Part shown: piece after piece, positions 23,835 to 31,580 of the stretch
Layout of the letters: the number at the start of each line of letters is the position of its first letter
How positions within the stretch are numbered: the stretch's first letter is position 1
Program-made: the position numbers and the translations under genes
Assembly (NCBI RefSeq): GCF_020889705.1
Contig: NZ_JACMYP010000071.1
Location: 1 to 33,331 of the forward strand
Source: Bradyrhizobium altum
GTDB lineage: Bacteria; Pseudomonadota; Alphaproteobacteria; Rhizobiales; Xanthobacteraceae
Length of the DNA: 33,331 nucleotides
Direction: 5' to 3'
The notes under the pieces: generated by a model
What the model was told of the DNA's origin: nothing
The model's input: only the letters and a program-made list of their open reading frames with translations
Databases searched by the model: none

Positions 23835-23874
23835 ATGTTCCCGTTCTAGTCCGTTGAGATGATAGGGTAAGTAA

Positions 23875-24870
23875 TTGGAATATCAAGGCTATCTCTTCTC
23901 CGTGGCGCCCATGATGGACTGGACTGATCGGCATTGCCGGGTCTTCCATCGTCTGATGTCGCGGCGGGCGCGGCTCTACACGGAGATGCTGACGACCGGC
24001 GCCATCATCCACGGCGACCGGGCGCGGCTGCTCGGCTTCGATGCCAGCGAGCATCCGGTGGCGCTGCAGCTCGGCGGTTCCAACCCGCATGATCTCGCGA
24101 CCGCCGCGCAGATCGGCGAGGACTTTGGCTATGACGAGATCAATCTCAATGTCGGCTGTCCGTCCGATCGGGTGAAGGACGGCCGTTTCGGCGCCTGCCT
24201 GATGGCGGAGCCCGCGCTGGTCGCCGAGGGCGTTGCGGCGATGAAGCGCGCAGTGAAGGTTCCTGTCACGGTGAAGTGCCGGATCGGCATCGACGACCAG
24301 GATCCGGAAGTCGCGCTCGATACGCTGGCGCGCGGCGTGATTGCCGCGGGCGCGGACGCGCTCGTCGTGCATGCGCGCAAGGCCTGGCTCAACGGATTGT
24401 CGCCGAAGGAGAACCGCGACATTCCGCCACTCGACTACGATCGCGTTTATCGCCTCAAGGCAGCGCTGCCGGACGTGCCCATCATCATCAACGGCGGGAT
24501 CACGAGTATCGCCGAAGCGAAACAGCATCTGGCGCATGTCGATGGCGTGATGCTCGGACGGGCGGCCTATCAGGAGCCGTGGCGGCTGCTGACAGTCGAT
24601 TCCGAGCTGTTCGGTGAAACGCCACCGCATGCCACGATGAAGGACGTCTTCGCGGAGATGCTGCCGTATATCGAGCGGCAGCTGGCCGAGGGCACGCGGA
24701 TGCATTCGATCACGCGCCACTTCGTCGGCGCTTTCCACGGCGTGCCAGGCGCGCGCGCCTTCCGCAGGCATCTCGCGGAGAACGGCGTTCGGCCGGGTGC
24801 CGGGACCGACGTGCTGCGCGAGGCGATCGCACGCGTCGACGACCGCGCGCCTGCGGCGGTCGCGGCCTGA
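23875..24870 (+). CDS. dusA: tRNA-dihydrouridine synthase A
   Basis: 331 residues. FMN-dependent reduction of uridine 20/20a in the tRNA D-loop. The TIM-barrel signatures are FSVAPMMDWTDRHCR, YTEMLTTGAIIHGDR, INLNVGCPSDRVKDGRFGAC (with the catalytic cysteine), VKCRIGIDD, VHARKAWLNGLSPKENRDIP and INGGITS. The frame opens with TTG immediately after an in-frame TAA, and only about eight residues precede FSVAPMM, shorter than usual. The 5' end therefore looks replaced, as expected where an integrative element has inserted. No good ribosome binding site precedes the TTG. It converges on the LysR gene with two bases between stops. Confidence 0.93.
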   Translation: MEYQGYLFSVAPMMDWTDRHCRVFHRLMSRRARLYTEMLTTGAIIHGDRARLLGFDASEHPVALQLGGSNPHDLATAAQIGEDFGYDEINLNVGCPSDRVKDGRFGACLMAEPALVAEGVAAMKRAVKVPVTVKCRIGIDDQDPEVALDTLARGVIAAGADALVVHARKAWLNGLSPKENRDIPPLDYDRVYRLKAALPDVPIIINGGITSIAEAKQHLAHVDGVMLGRAAYQEPWRLLTVDSELFGETPPHATMKDVFAEMLPYIERQLAEGTRMHSITRHFVGAFHGVPGARAFRRHLAENGVRPGAGTDVLREAIARVDDRAPAAVAA

Positions 24871-24872
24871 GG

Positions 24873-25769
24873 TTATTGCTTGCGCTGACGCCGCACGACG
24901 TCGTGTGCGATTTTCAGGAAGTTGAAGAGGTGCGGCATCCGGTTGTCGCGCCGGTAGTTCAGCGACAGCGCGGTGCCGGGATTGTGTCCCTCATAGGCGC
25001 GATAGGCGACGCCGGGGCGTTCCGCCTGTGAGACGGATTGCGGCACCAGCGCGATGCCGACGCCAACCGACACCAGGCTGATCGCAGTCTGATAGTCCTG
25101 GGCCAGTACCTGCGATTTCGGAATGAAGCCCTCTTCGAGGCAGATATTGAGGATGTGGTCGGCGAAGCTCGGGCGCGGCTTGCGCGGGTAGAGGACGAAC
25201 GTCTCGGCCTTGAGCGCCGCCAGCTGCGTGACCTGCTGTTCGAGCAGCGGCGAGGTGTCGGACAGCGCCAGGATCAGTGGCTCCTGCAGCAGCGGCTCCG
25301 ACTTCAATTCCTCGTCGTCAAGCGAGGGGCGGGCGACGGCGATATCAATCTCGCGCTGGATCACCGCGCGCTTCTGCTCGGCATTGTTCATCGCCGACAG
25401 AGCGAGCTCGACGTCGGGATAGGCCGAGCGAAACGCCTTGATCACGTTGGGCAGCACGCCATAGGTCGCCGATCCGACGAAGGCGACACGCAGGTGTCCC
25501 GAAAAGCCTTCGCCGATCCGCTTGATCTCGCGGTGCGTCCGATCGAGCCGCTCCAGCACATCGCGTGCACGTTCCAGCAGAACGCTGCCGGCCTGGGTCA
25601 GCCGGATCTGGCTTCGGCTCCGGTCAAAGAGCACGACGCCGAGATCGCTCTCCAGCTGCGCAATCTGCCGGCTGAGCGGCGGCTGGGCGATCGCGAGCCG
25701 TGATGCGGCGCGGCCGAAATGCAATTCCTCGGCGACGGCGACGAAGTAGACCAGTCGCCTCAGATCCAT
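24873..25769 (-). CDS. LysR family regulator, CatR/BenM-like
   Basis: 298 residues from the ATG at 25769 (MDLRRLVYFVAVAEELHFGR); a GTG at 25790 is in frame. The winged-helix N-terminus AASRLAIAQPPLSRQIAQLE is typical of LysR proteins, and the effector domain (HLRVAFVGSATYGVLPNVIK) resembles the CatR/BenM/CatM group that responds to cis,cis-muconate. It lies downstream of catB on the same strand rather than divergent from it, an arrangement different from the classical catR-catBCA. It most likely activates the catabolic genes from the divergent region at 29287-29538; that target is inferred. Confidence 0.87.
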   Translation of the reverse strand: MDLRRLVYFVAVAEELHFGRAASRLAIAQPPLSRQIAQLESDLGVVLFDRSRSQIRLTQAGSVLLERARDVLERLDRTHREIKRIGEGFSGHLRVAFVGSATYGVLPNVIKAFRSAYPDVELALSAMNNAEQKRAVIQREIDIAVARPSLDDEELKSEPLLQEPLILALSDTSPLLEQQVTQLAALKAETFVLYPRKPRPSFADHILNICLEEGFIPKSQVLAQDYQTAISLVSVGVGIALVPQSVSQAERPGVAYRAYEGHNPGTALSLNYRRDNRMPHLFNFLKIAHDVVRRQRKQ

Positions 25770-25958
25770 GACGTCGTCGCGATCGGTCACGGTCAGCCGA
25801 ACGTTTGTCCGCGCGCTTCCGCGGAAGCTGCGGGAAAGGCCTGCCGGGTTTGATATCGCGTGGTCATCGGCGCATGATCGAGACGGTCGTTCCGGCGGGA
25901 AGACTGTGCGGGCATCCCTGGATTGTCAATTGTCCGCGGGGACGACGACACCATCTCG

Positions 25959-27137
25959 CTAGTCCTTCCGGGCGAAGGCACGGATCTTGTCCTCGTCGAC
26001 CTCGACGCCGAGGCCCGGGCCATCGGGCACGCAGATCTCGAACGCGTCGAATCTGATCGGGTTGACGACTAGGTCTTCCACGAGGATCCGCGGACCAAAA
26101 TGCTCGCTTCCCCATTCGAGCCTGGGCAGGGTGGCGAATGCGGCAAGATGCGCGGCCGCTCCGATGCTGCTCTCCAGAAGGCAGCCGCCGTAGAGCTCGA
26201 GGCCGTGGGCGCTCGCGACCGCGGCGGCTCGCTTCATCTCGAACAGGCCGCCGCTCTTCACGAGCTTCAGCGAATAGACGCTGCCGCACCCCATCGTGGC
26301 GACGCGGGCGATCTCCTCCTTGGTGAAGGCCGCTTCGTCGATAAGCAACGGGATGGAGGTGCGCGCCGCGACACGCGCCATGGTTTCCAGCTGCAGCGCC
26401 GACACCGGCTGCTCGACCAGAGCGACGTCCAGTTCCTCCAGCGCGGGCATGAAGCGGATGCATTCGGCTTCGGTCCAGCCCTGGTTGACATCGACGATCA
26501 GGCGCACCTCGTCGCCGAGGCCGGCGCGCAGCGTCTGCAAGCGCTTCAGATCGGCCGGTGGGCGGTTGAAGCCGAACTTGATCTTGAACTGGCGGTGTTC
26601 GCGGCGGCGCAGCTTCTCCTTTGCTTCATCCAGCTCCTGTCCGCTGTCGCCGGAGGCCAGCGCCCAGATCACTTCCATGCGCTGGCGAACCGCACCCCCG
26701 AGCAGCGCGCTGGCGGGGAGGCCGAGCGTCTTGCCGGCGGCGTCGAGCAGGGCGGATTCGATCGCGCCCTTGGCTGCGAAATTGCGGGTCGCGGCCTTGC
26801 TCATGCGCAAGGCATTGGCTTCGAAGGCGAGGGCAGGCTGCCCGAGCAGCACCGGCGCCAGGTAGTTCGTGACCGCAGCCTTGATCGATTCCACGCTCTC
26901 CTCGGCCCAGCGCGGCCCGCCAAGCGTCGAGGCTTCGCCGATACCGGTCACGCCGTTGTCGAGCAGCACGCGCACCAGAACGTAGCCCTGATGCGTGACT
27001 TCCGTGTTCGAAAGCTTGTGCCGTCGGCGGGTCGGCGCCTCAACGATGGTGGCGCGGATACTGCGGATCGCAGTGTCCTTTGCGAGGCTCCGCACTTGCT
27101 CCACGGGCTCGGCGATTTCGATCACGGCACGGCTCAT
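25959..27137 (-). CDS. catB: muconate cycloisomerase
   Basis: 392 residues. Enolase-superfamily enzyme converting cis,cis-muconate to muconolactone. The KxK motif is FKIKFGF; metal ligands are in LIVDVNQGW (Asp), LVEQPVS (Glu) and LLIDEAAF (Asp); the opposite general base lies in SLKLVKSGG. The lid segment near the N-terminus includes TRRRHKLSNTEVTHQGYVLV. I chose the ATG at 27137 with GAGG just upstream; a TTG at 27149 is in frame. Neighbouring catA and catC support the muconate role over other superfamily activities such as dipeptide epimerase. It is the last gene of the minus-strand operon before the LysR gene. Confidence 0.87.
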   Translation of the reverse strand: MSRAVIEIAEPVEQVRSLAKDTAIRSIRATIVEAPTRRRHKLSNTEVTHQGYVLVRVLLDNGVTGIGEASTLGGPRWAEESVESIKAAVTNYLAPVLLGQPALAFEANALRMSKAATRNFAAKGAIESALLDAAGKTLGLPASALLGGAVRQRMEVIWALASGDSGQELDEAKEKLRRREHRQFKIKFGFNRPPADLKRLQTLRAGLGDEVRLIVDVNQGWTEAECIRFMPALEELDVALVEQPVSALQLETMARVAARTSIPLLIDEAAFTKEEIARVATMGCGSVYSLKLVKSGGLFEMKRAAAVASAHGLELYGGCLLESSIGAAAHLAAFATLPRLEWGSEHFGPRILVEDLVVNPIRFDAFEICVPDGPGLGVEVDEDKIRAFARKD

Positions 27138-27165
27138 ATGTCCTCGCAAGTCAGTTCAAAGTGAA

Positions 27166-27194
27166 CCCTGCCAGGCTTTCCGGGCCTGGCAGGG
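27166..27194 (-). other. intercistronic hairpin between catA and catB
   Basis: CCCTGCCAGG (27166-27175) and CCTGGCAGGG (27185-27194) form a perfect 10-base stem with a 9-base loop in the 68-base catA-catB gap. No T-run follows in the direction of transcription, so it may stabilise the catA message or dampen catB rather than end transcription. Confidence 0.6.
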
Positions 27195-27205
27195 CGTGGT
27201 TCGTA

Positions 27206-28075
27206 TCATTCGGCCGCGACGAGGCGCTCGACCGCCGCCTTCTTGAGCTTGAAGTCGAAATCGAGAACGAGATCGGTGGCGGCGCCGGCCGGCGCCTTGG
27301 CGAACTTGCCGATCAGGCTCGGCTTCACGGCGAACACCGAGTCGTTGTCGAGATACTTGGTCTCGGAATCGTAGATCTGCGAGATCAGCGATTGATAGCC
27401 GTCCTTCGAGAGCATGAAGTGGATGTGGCCCGGACGCCAGGGATGGTGGCCCATGTATTTCAGGAGCTCGCCGCCGGCGCCGTCATAAGGGATCGGGTAG
27501 GGCTCGGGACGGAGCGCCACGAAGGCGTATTCGCCGTTGGCGTCGGTGGTGAACCGTCCGCGCAGATTATAGGCCGGCTGCTCAGGATCTTGCAGGTCAT
27601 AGAGCCCGTTCGGCGCGTCCTCCCAGACGTCGATGGTGACGCCCTCGATCGGCCGCCCCGTGGTGTCGCTGATGCGCCCGCTGACCTTGACGGTCTGCGC
27701 GTTGTCGAACGTCTTCTTGATGATGGAAGCGCCCTTGGGCAGCACCGGCGGGTTCTCCCGGTAGAACGGCCCGAGCACGGTGGACTCGCTCTCGCCATCG
27801 GTGACCCGGTGGTCGAGCATGTCGACCAGCACCTCCACGCCGAGAATATCCGCGATCAGGATGAACTCGTTGCGTTTCTCGTCCGAGATGTCGCCGGCGC
27901 GGCGCAGGAATTCGCAGGCGGCGAACCACTCGGCGAAGGTCAGGTCGACCTCCTTGCAGAAGGCGTGCATGTGGCGGATCAGGCTCGTCATGATCTGACG
28001 GTTGCGATCCGGAATGTCCTTCGAGAGCGCGGCGATCACGTGGTCGGTGATGGTGTCCTTGTTGACGTTCAGCAT
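27206..28075 (-). CDS. catA: intradiol ring-cleavage dioxygenase (catechol 1,2-dioxygenase)
   Basis: 289 residues. Non-haem Fe(III) enzyme opening catechol between the hydroxyls to give cis,cis-muconate. The expected iron ligands are visible: tyrosines in NGLYDLQ and PYPIPYDG and two histidines in RPGHIHFML. The N-terminal helical domain (ITDHVIAALSKDIPDRNRQI) and ESTVLGPFYRENPP precede the catalytic core. AGGAGG lies upstream of the ATG. ESTVLGPF and MGHHPWRP also resemble hydroxyquinol 1,2-dioxygenases, so the substrate could be 1,2,4-trihydroxybenzene. CatB and CatC nearby, and the absence of a maleylacetate reductase, favour catechol. Confidence 0.85.
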   Translation of the reverse strand: MLNVNKDTITDHVIAALSKDIPDRNRQIMTSLIRHMHAFCKEVDLTFAEWFAACEFLRRAGDISDEKRNEFILIADILGVEVLVDMLDHRVTDGESESTVLGPFYRENPPVLPKGASIIKKTFDNAQTVKVSGRISDTTGRPIEGVTIDVWEDAPNGLYDLQDPEQPAYNLRGRFTTDANGEYAFVALRPEPYPIPYDGAGGELLKYMGHHPWRPGHIHFMLSKDGYQSLISQIYDSETKYLDNDSVFAVKPSLIGKFAKAPAGAATDLVLDFDFKLKKAAVERLVAAE

Positions 28076-28147
28076 GGTCGTTTCCTCCTTTTCTTGCAGT
28101 TTGGATCAAACTTGCATCCCCGTTTTCGGGAATATCTTCTGGCGGTC

Positions 28148-28672
28148 TCACCAGACAAATTCGTAAGCAGCATTCTCCAGCGTCGCGGGCGCGGGGTGCG
28201 GGTCGGCAAGGCCGCCGAAGCGGCCGCGGCAGAACAGCAGCGGCTTCTTGCCGGGCTCCAGCGACATCTCGCGGACATGGCCAAGGAAGATGGTGTGGTC
28301 GCCCGCGACGATCTCATCGGCAAGATCGGTCACGAAATACGCCGCCGCGTTGGCGATGACGGGCAGCTCGTTGCGGCGTTCGAAGACGTCGCAGAGATCG
28401 AGTTTGGGCTTGCCTGCGAAATGCCAGGCAAGATCCTCCATTCCCTCGGCCAGAATGCTGACCGCGAAGCGGCCGGTGTTCTGGATGTTGCGAAGCATCT
28501 TCGCGCTTTTCGCGATCGAGATCGCGACCAGCGGCGGATCGAGCGAGACCGACATGAAGGCATTGGCCGTCATGCCATGGTCGCGTCCCTCGCAATGCGT
28601 GGTGATGATGGTGACGCCGGTGCCGAATTGGCCGCAGGCATTGCGTAGCTCGCGCGGATCGATGGCGGTCAT
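28148..28672 (-). CDS. flavin reductase (HpaC-like)
   Basis: 174 residues of the flavin_Reduct family, which uses NAD(P)H to supply reduced flavin to a partner oxygenase. Signatures are LRNACGQFGTGVTIITT, HGMTANAFMSVSLDPPLVAI, ILAEGMEDLAWHFAG and GDHTIFLGHVREM. The ATG at 28672 overlaps the stop of the upstream FAD-synthetase-like gene as ATGA, so translation is probably coupled. A longer open frame to 28894 is only antisense extension inside that gene. Together with the HpaB-type hydroxylase at 29539 it forms a two-component monooxygenase. Confidence 0.87.
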   Translation of the reverse strand: MTAIDPRELRNACGQFGTGVTIITTHCEGRDHGMTANAFMSVSLDPPLVAISIAKSAKMLRNIQNTGRFAVSILAEGMEDLAWHFAGKPKLDLCDVFERRNELPVIANAAAYFVTDLADEIVAGDHTIFLGHVREMSLEPGKKPLLFCRGRFGGLADPHPAPATLENAAYEFVW

Positions 28673-29286
28673 GGGCTGATGACCTCGAGTTGGGCCAGGC
28701 CGGATCGATTGGCAGGTGACGCGGTCACGATGTCCCGCCAGTTTTCCAGCGCCGCCGCGGCGGGTGCAAGGCCGGATCGCCGAAGCGAGCGGATCCGGCT
28801 GCTGGAGACGATCTCGCCATTGCCGCAGCGCACCGGCGGCAGGATGCGCGTGTCGAAGTGTTGCCGCAGCAGCTGCGCGGTGCCGCCCTTGCACGACCCG
28901 AAGCGGAAGTCCTCGCCGACGATCACTTCACGCGGTTGCAGACGCTGCAACTCGGCGAGGAAATCGGCCGCAGTGCGCCGGACGTAGATCTGGTTGAAAT
29001 CGGCGACGATGACATGATCAGGTGCGAATGTTGCGATGCGTTCGAGCTTTTCGCGCAGCGAGATCAGCGCCTCGGCCTGGCCGAAATACACCTTTGGCGG
29101 CGGATCGAAGGTATAGACCACGGCAGGAACGCCGCGGCGCTGCGCTGCCGCAATGGTCTGCCGGAGCAGTTCCTGGTGGCCGCGATGAACGCCGTCGAAC
29201 GCGCCGATGGTCACGACGCAGGCGTCGAGGGCCAATTCTCCATCGCGATGGAAAGCGACAGCAGCGCTGTCAAAACCGTTGCCCAT
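28669..29286 (-). CDS. stand-alone FAD synthetase domain (RibF N-terminal-like)
   Basis: 205 residues. It matches only the adenylyltransferase half of RibF: VVTIGAFDGVHRGHQELLRQ carries the nucleotidyltransferase HxGH motif, followed by VYTFDPPPKVYFG, FLAELQRLQPREVIVGEDFR and the late SSSRIRSL. The riboflavin kinase domain that makes up the C-terminal third of bacterial RibF (about 310 residues) is absent. The expected reaction is FMN plus ATP to FAD. As first gene of the reductase-catA-catB operon and divergent from an FAD-using hydroxylase, it looks like a dedicated cofactor supply. Activity without the kinase domain is inferred. Confidence 0.85.
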   Translation of the reverse strand: MGNGFDSAAVAFHRDGELALDACVVTIGAFDGVHRGHQELLRQTIAAAQRRGVPAVVYTFDPPPKVYFGQAEALISLREKLERIATFAPDHVIVADFNQIYVRRTAADFLAELQRLQPREVIVGEDFRFGSCKGGTAQLLRQHFDTRILPPVRCGNGEIVSSSRIRSLRRSGLAPAAAALENWRDIVTASPANRSGLAQLEVISP

Positions 29287-29538
29287 GGTTCGCTCCCTTG
29301 CCGTGCTGCGTCAGCTGCGGCGTTGCGTCGGCCGGACGATCATTGCCGTCCGGTCCGTGCCACCTGAGTCATAGCCCGAGCCGCGGCGGTTCGCGCGGTA
29401 TGGTGTGATACCTTTCGCCCGCTCCGGGTGAGCGCGTAGCTTTTCCTCCGATGTCACGCCGACCAAGAGCGTGACGGGATGGTCCGGGCCGGTGTGGCAA
29501 CGCCCGCCGGTCCAACGACACAAGCGGAGGAGAAACCG
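29287..29538. promoter_or_regulatory. divergent control region between FAD-synthetase-like gene and hydroxylase
   Basis: About 250 bases without a gene. It holds two inverted repeats: CCGGACG/CGTCCGG at 29332-29338 and 29347-29353, and GGTAT/ATACC at 29397-29401 and 29408-29412. These are candidate sites for the LysR regulator or for RNA hairpins. A ribosome binding site (GGAGGAG) lies just before 29539. Confidence 0.5.
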
Positions 29539-31116
29539 ATGACTACAGCAGCTGCCCTGCGGGCCGATGTGCCTGCGTCAACCACCAGCGTCTATACCGG
29601 CGCGGAATTCCTGGACAGCATCCAGGACGGCCGGGAAATCTACATCTACGGCGAGCGCGTCAAGAACGTCACCCAGCATCCGGCCTTCCGCAATTCGGCG
29701 CGGATGGTGGCCCGCTGGTACGACCGCTTCCACGAGAAGAAGGATCAGATCGGCGTCCTGACCGACACCGGCTCCGGCCAGCTGACCCATCCGTTCTTCC
29801 TGGGCTCGCGAACGGCCGACGACCTGATCAGGGGCCGCGACGCGATCGCCGAACTGCAGAAGGTTGCGTACGGCTGGATGGGCCGCTCGCCGGACTACAA
29901 GGCGGCGTTCCTCGGAACCCTGGGCGCGAATTCGGGCTTCTATGGCGAGTACGCAGGCAATGCGAAGAGGTGGTATGCCCGGACCCAGGAGCGGCTCGAT
30001 TTCTGGAATCACGCCATCGTCAATCCGCCGATCGATCGCGACCGCGCCATCGAGGACGTGCGCGACGTCTTCATGCATGTCGAGAAGGAGACCGATGCCG
30101 GCCTGATCGTCTCGGGCGCGAAAGTGGTTGCGACCGGCTCGGCGCTGACGCATTACAACTTCATCGCCCACTACGGCATCCCGATCAAGGACAAGTCGTT
30201 CGCGCTGATCTTCACGGCGCCGATGGATGCCAAGGGCGTCAAGCTGATCGCCCGCTCGTCCTACGAATTCACGGCGGCCGCGACCGGCTCGCCGTTCGAC
30301 TATCCGCTGTCGAGCCGCTTCGATGAAAACGACTCGATCCTCGTTTTCGACAAGGTGCTGGTGCCCTGGGAGAACGTCTTCATCTATGGCGACGTCGACA
30401 AGATCAACCAGTTCTTTCCGGCGTCGGGCTTCATCCCGCGCTTCACGCTGCATGGCGTGACGCGGCTGGCGGTCAAGCTCGACTTCATTGCCGGCCTGTT
30501 CTCGATGGCGGTGGAGGCGACCGGGTCGAAGGATTTCCGCGGCGTGCAGACGGCGGTAGGCGAGGTGATCGCCTGGCGCAATCTGTTCCACGGCATTTCG
30601 GATGCGATGGTGAAATCGCCGATCGCCTGGCAGGGGACCGAGGGCTACAATCTGCCCAACCTGAACTACGGGCTGGCCTATCGCGTGTTCGCCCCGATGG
30701 CCTATCCGCGGATCAAGGAGCTGATCGAGCGCCACGTCGCAAGCGGCCTGATCTATCTGCCGTCGAGCTCGGCCGACCTCGAGAGCGAGGCGATCCGGCC
30801 CTATCTTGACCGCTTCGTGCGCGGCTCCAACGGTTATGCCGCGATCGACCGGATCAAGCTGCTCAAATTGCTCTGGGACGCGGTCGGCTCCGAGTTCGGT
30901 GGCCGGCACGAGCTCTACGAGCGCAACTATGCAGGCAACTACGAAAACCTTCGCGTCGAGACGCTGATGGCCGCGAGCGCGACCGGCGACCTCGGCGCCA
31001 TGCAGGATTTCGTGCGCAACTGCATGAGCGACTACGACGTCTCCGGTTGGACGGCGAAGGACCTCGTCAATCCCGATGACATCAACCTTGTCAGCCGCGG
31101 TTTGGTGCAGGGCTGA
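29539..31116 (+). CDS. flavin-dependent aromatic hydroxylase, HpaB/PheA type
   Basis: 525 residues, the usual size of the oxygenase component of two-component FADH2-dependent monooxygenases such as 4-hydroxyphenylacetate 3-hydroxylase and phenol hydroxylase. Features include IYIYGERVKNVTQHPAFRNS, the flavin-binding region around ATGSALTHYNFIAHYGIPIK, RFDENDSILVFDKVLVPWEN and the C-terminal helical bundle. The ATG at 29539 has GGAGGAG a few bases upstream. Reduced flavin would come from the reductase at 28148. Because the following enzymes handle catechol, a phenol-like monohydroxylated substrate ortho-hydroxylated to catechol is the best guess. Other substrates cannot be excluded. Confidence 0.87.
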   Translation: MTTAAALRADVPASTTSVYTGAEFLDSIQDGREIYIYGERVKNVTQHPAFRNSARMVARWYDRFHEKKDQIGVLTDTGSGQLTHPFFLGSRTADDLIRGRDAIAELQKVAYGWMGRSPDYKAAFLGTLGANSGFYGEYAGNAKRWYARTQERLDFWNHAIVNPPIDRDRAIEDVRDVFMHVEKETDAGLIVSGAKVVATGSALTHYNFIAHYGIPIKDKSFALIFTAPMDAKGVKLIARSSYEFTAAATGSPFDYPLSSRFDENDSILVFDKVLVPWENVFIYGDVDKINQFFPASGFIPRFTLHGVTRLAVKLDFIAGLFSMAVEATGSKDFRGVQTAVGEVIAWRNLFHGISDAMVKSPIAWQGTEGYNLPNLNYGLAYRVFAPMAYPRIKELIERHVASGLIYLPSSSADLESEAIRPYLDRFVRGSNGYAAIDRIKLLKLLWDAVGSEFGGRHELYERNYAGNYENLRVETLMAASATGDLGAMQDFVRNCMSDYDVSGWTAKDLVNPDDINLVSRGLVQG

Positions 31117-31146
31117 CGACAAGGCTGACGACAGGGCTGACGATCT
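31111..31146 (+). repeat. three tandem 12-base repeats over the hydroxylase stop codon
   Basis: Units at 31111, 31123 and 31135 all begin GGCTGACGA. The first contains the stop codon (31114-31116), so each added unit duplicates the stop context. The third unit differs at its end (TCT). Confidence 0.7.
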
Positions 31147-31199
31147 GGTAGACAGATCGATGGAGCCGCCGCGGTCGCGCGGCGGCTCGGGTCCGTTTT
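31141..31199 (+). terminator. double hairpin between hydroxylase gene and catC
   Basis: A small stem CGATCTG/CAGATCG (31141-31159) is followed by a perfect 10-base GC stem GAGCCGCCGC/GCGGCGGCTC (31163-31172 and 31179-31188) and GGGTCCGTTTT. This looks like a rho-independent terminator, and it stands before catC. Confidence 0.65.
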
Positions 31200-31239
31200 C
31201 GCGCTACCGCCTCATCGCTTGCAGAGAGAGTTGATCATC

Positions 31240-31530
31240 ATGCTATTTCACGTCGAAATGGACGTGCGGATTCCGCACGATCTCCCGGCCGAAAAGGTCG
31301 ATGCGCTGAAGCAGGCCGAACGTGCCCGTGCCATGGAGCTGCAGCGCACGGGGGCCTGGCGTCATCTGTGGCGGGTGGCCGGACGCTACGCCAATGTCAG
31401 CATCTTCGACGTGTCGGGCGCGCAGGAACTGCACGACATCCTGTCTGGCCTGCCGCTGTTTCCGTTCATGGAGATACAGGTCACGCCGCTATGCCGGCAT
31501 CCGTCGTCGATCCACGACGACGACCGCTAG
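31240..31530 (+). CDS. catC: muconolactone delta-isomerase
   Basis: 96 residues, the normal size of CatC, which isomerises muconolactone to beta-ketoadipate enol-lactone. The start MLFHVEMDVRIPHDLPAEKV, the middle LQRTGAWRHLWRVAGRYANV and the end LHDILSGLPLFPFMEIQVTP are typical. I chose the ATG at 31240, preceded by a purine-rich GAGAGAG; a TTG at 31219 is in frame. It is on the plus strand behind the hydroxylase but separated from it by a hairpin terminator, so it may be expressed by read-through or from its own promoter. The next pathway gene (catD/pcaD) is not in the window. Confidence 0.9.
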   Translation: MLFHVEMDVRIPHDLPAEKVDALKQAERARAMELQRTGAWRHLWRVAGRYANVSIFDVSGAQELHDILSGLPLFPFMEIQVTPLCRHPSSIHDDDR

Positions 31531-31580
31531 CGGCGGGTTGGTGACGCTTGCGGAGCGCTTGCGCCAGATTCGCTCCCGGT

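Noticed and set aside
27080..28648. A 522-codon open frame on the plus strand.
   Set aside because: Antisense to catA and the flavin reductase, with arginine/valine-rich composition typical of shadow frames.
29578..31122. A 514-codon open frame on the minus strand.
   Set aside because: Antisense to the hydroxylase gene, which has full family signatures and a good ribosome binding site.
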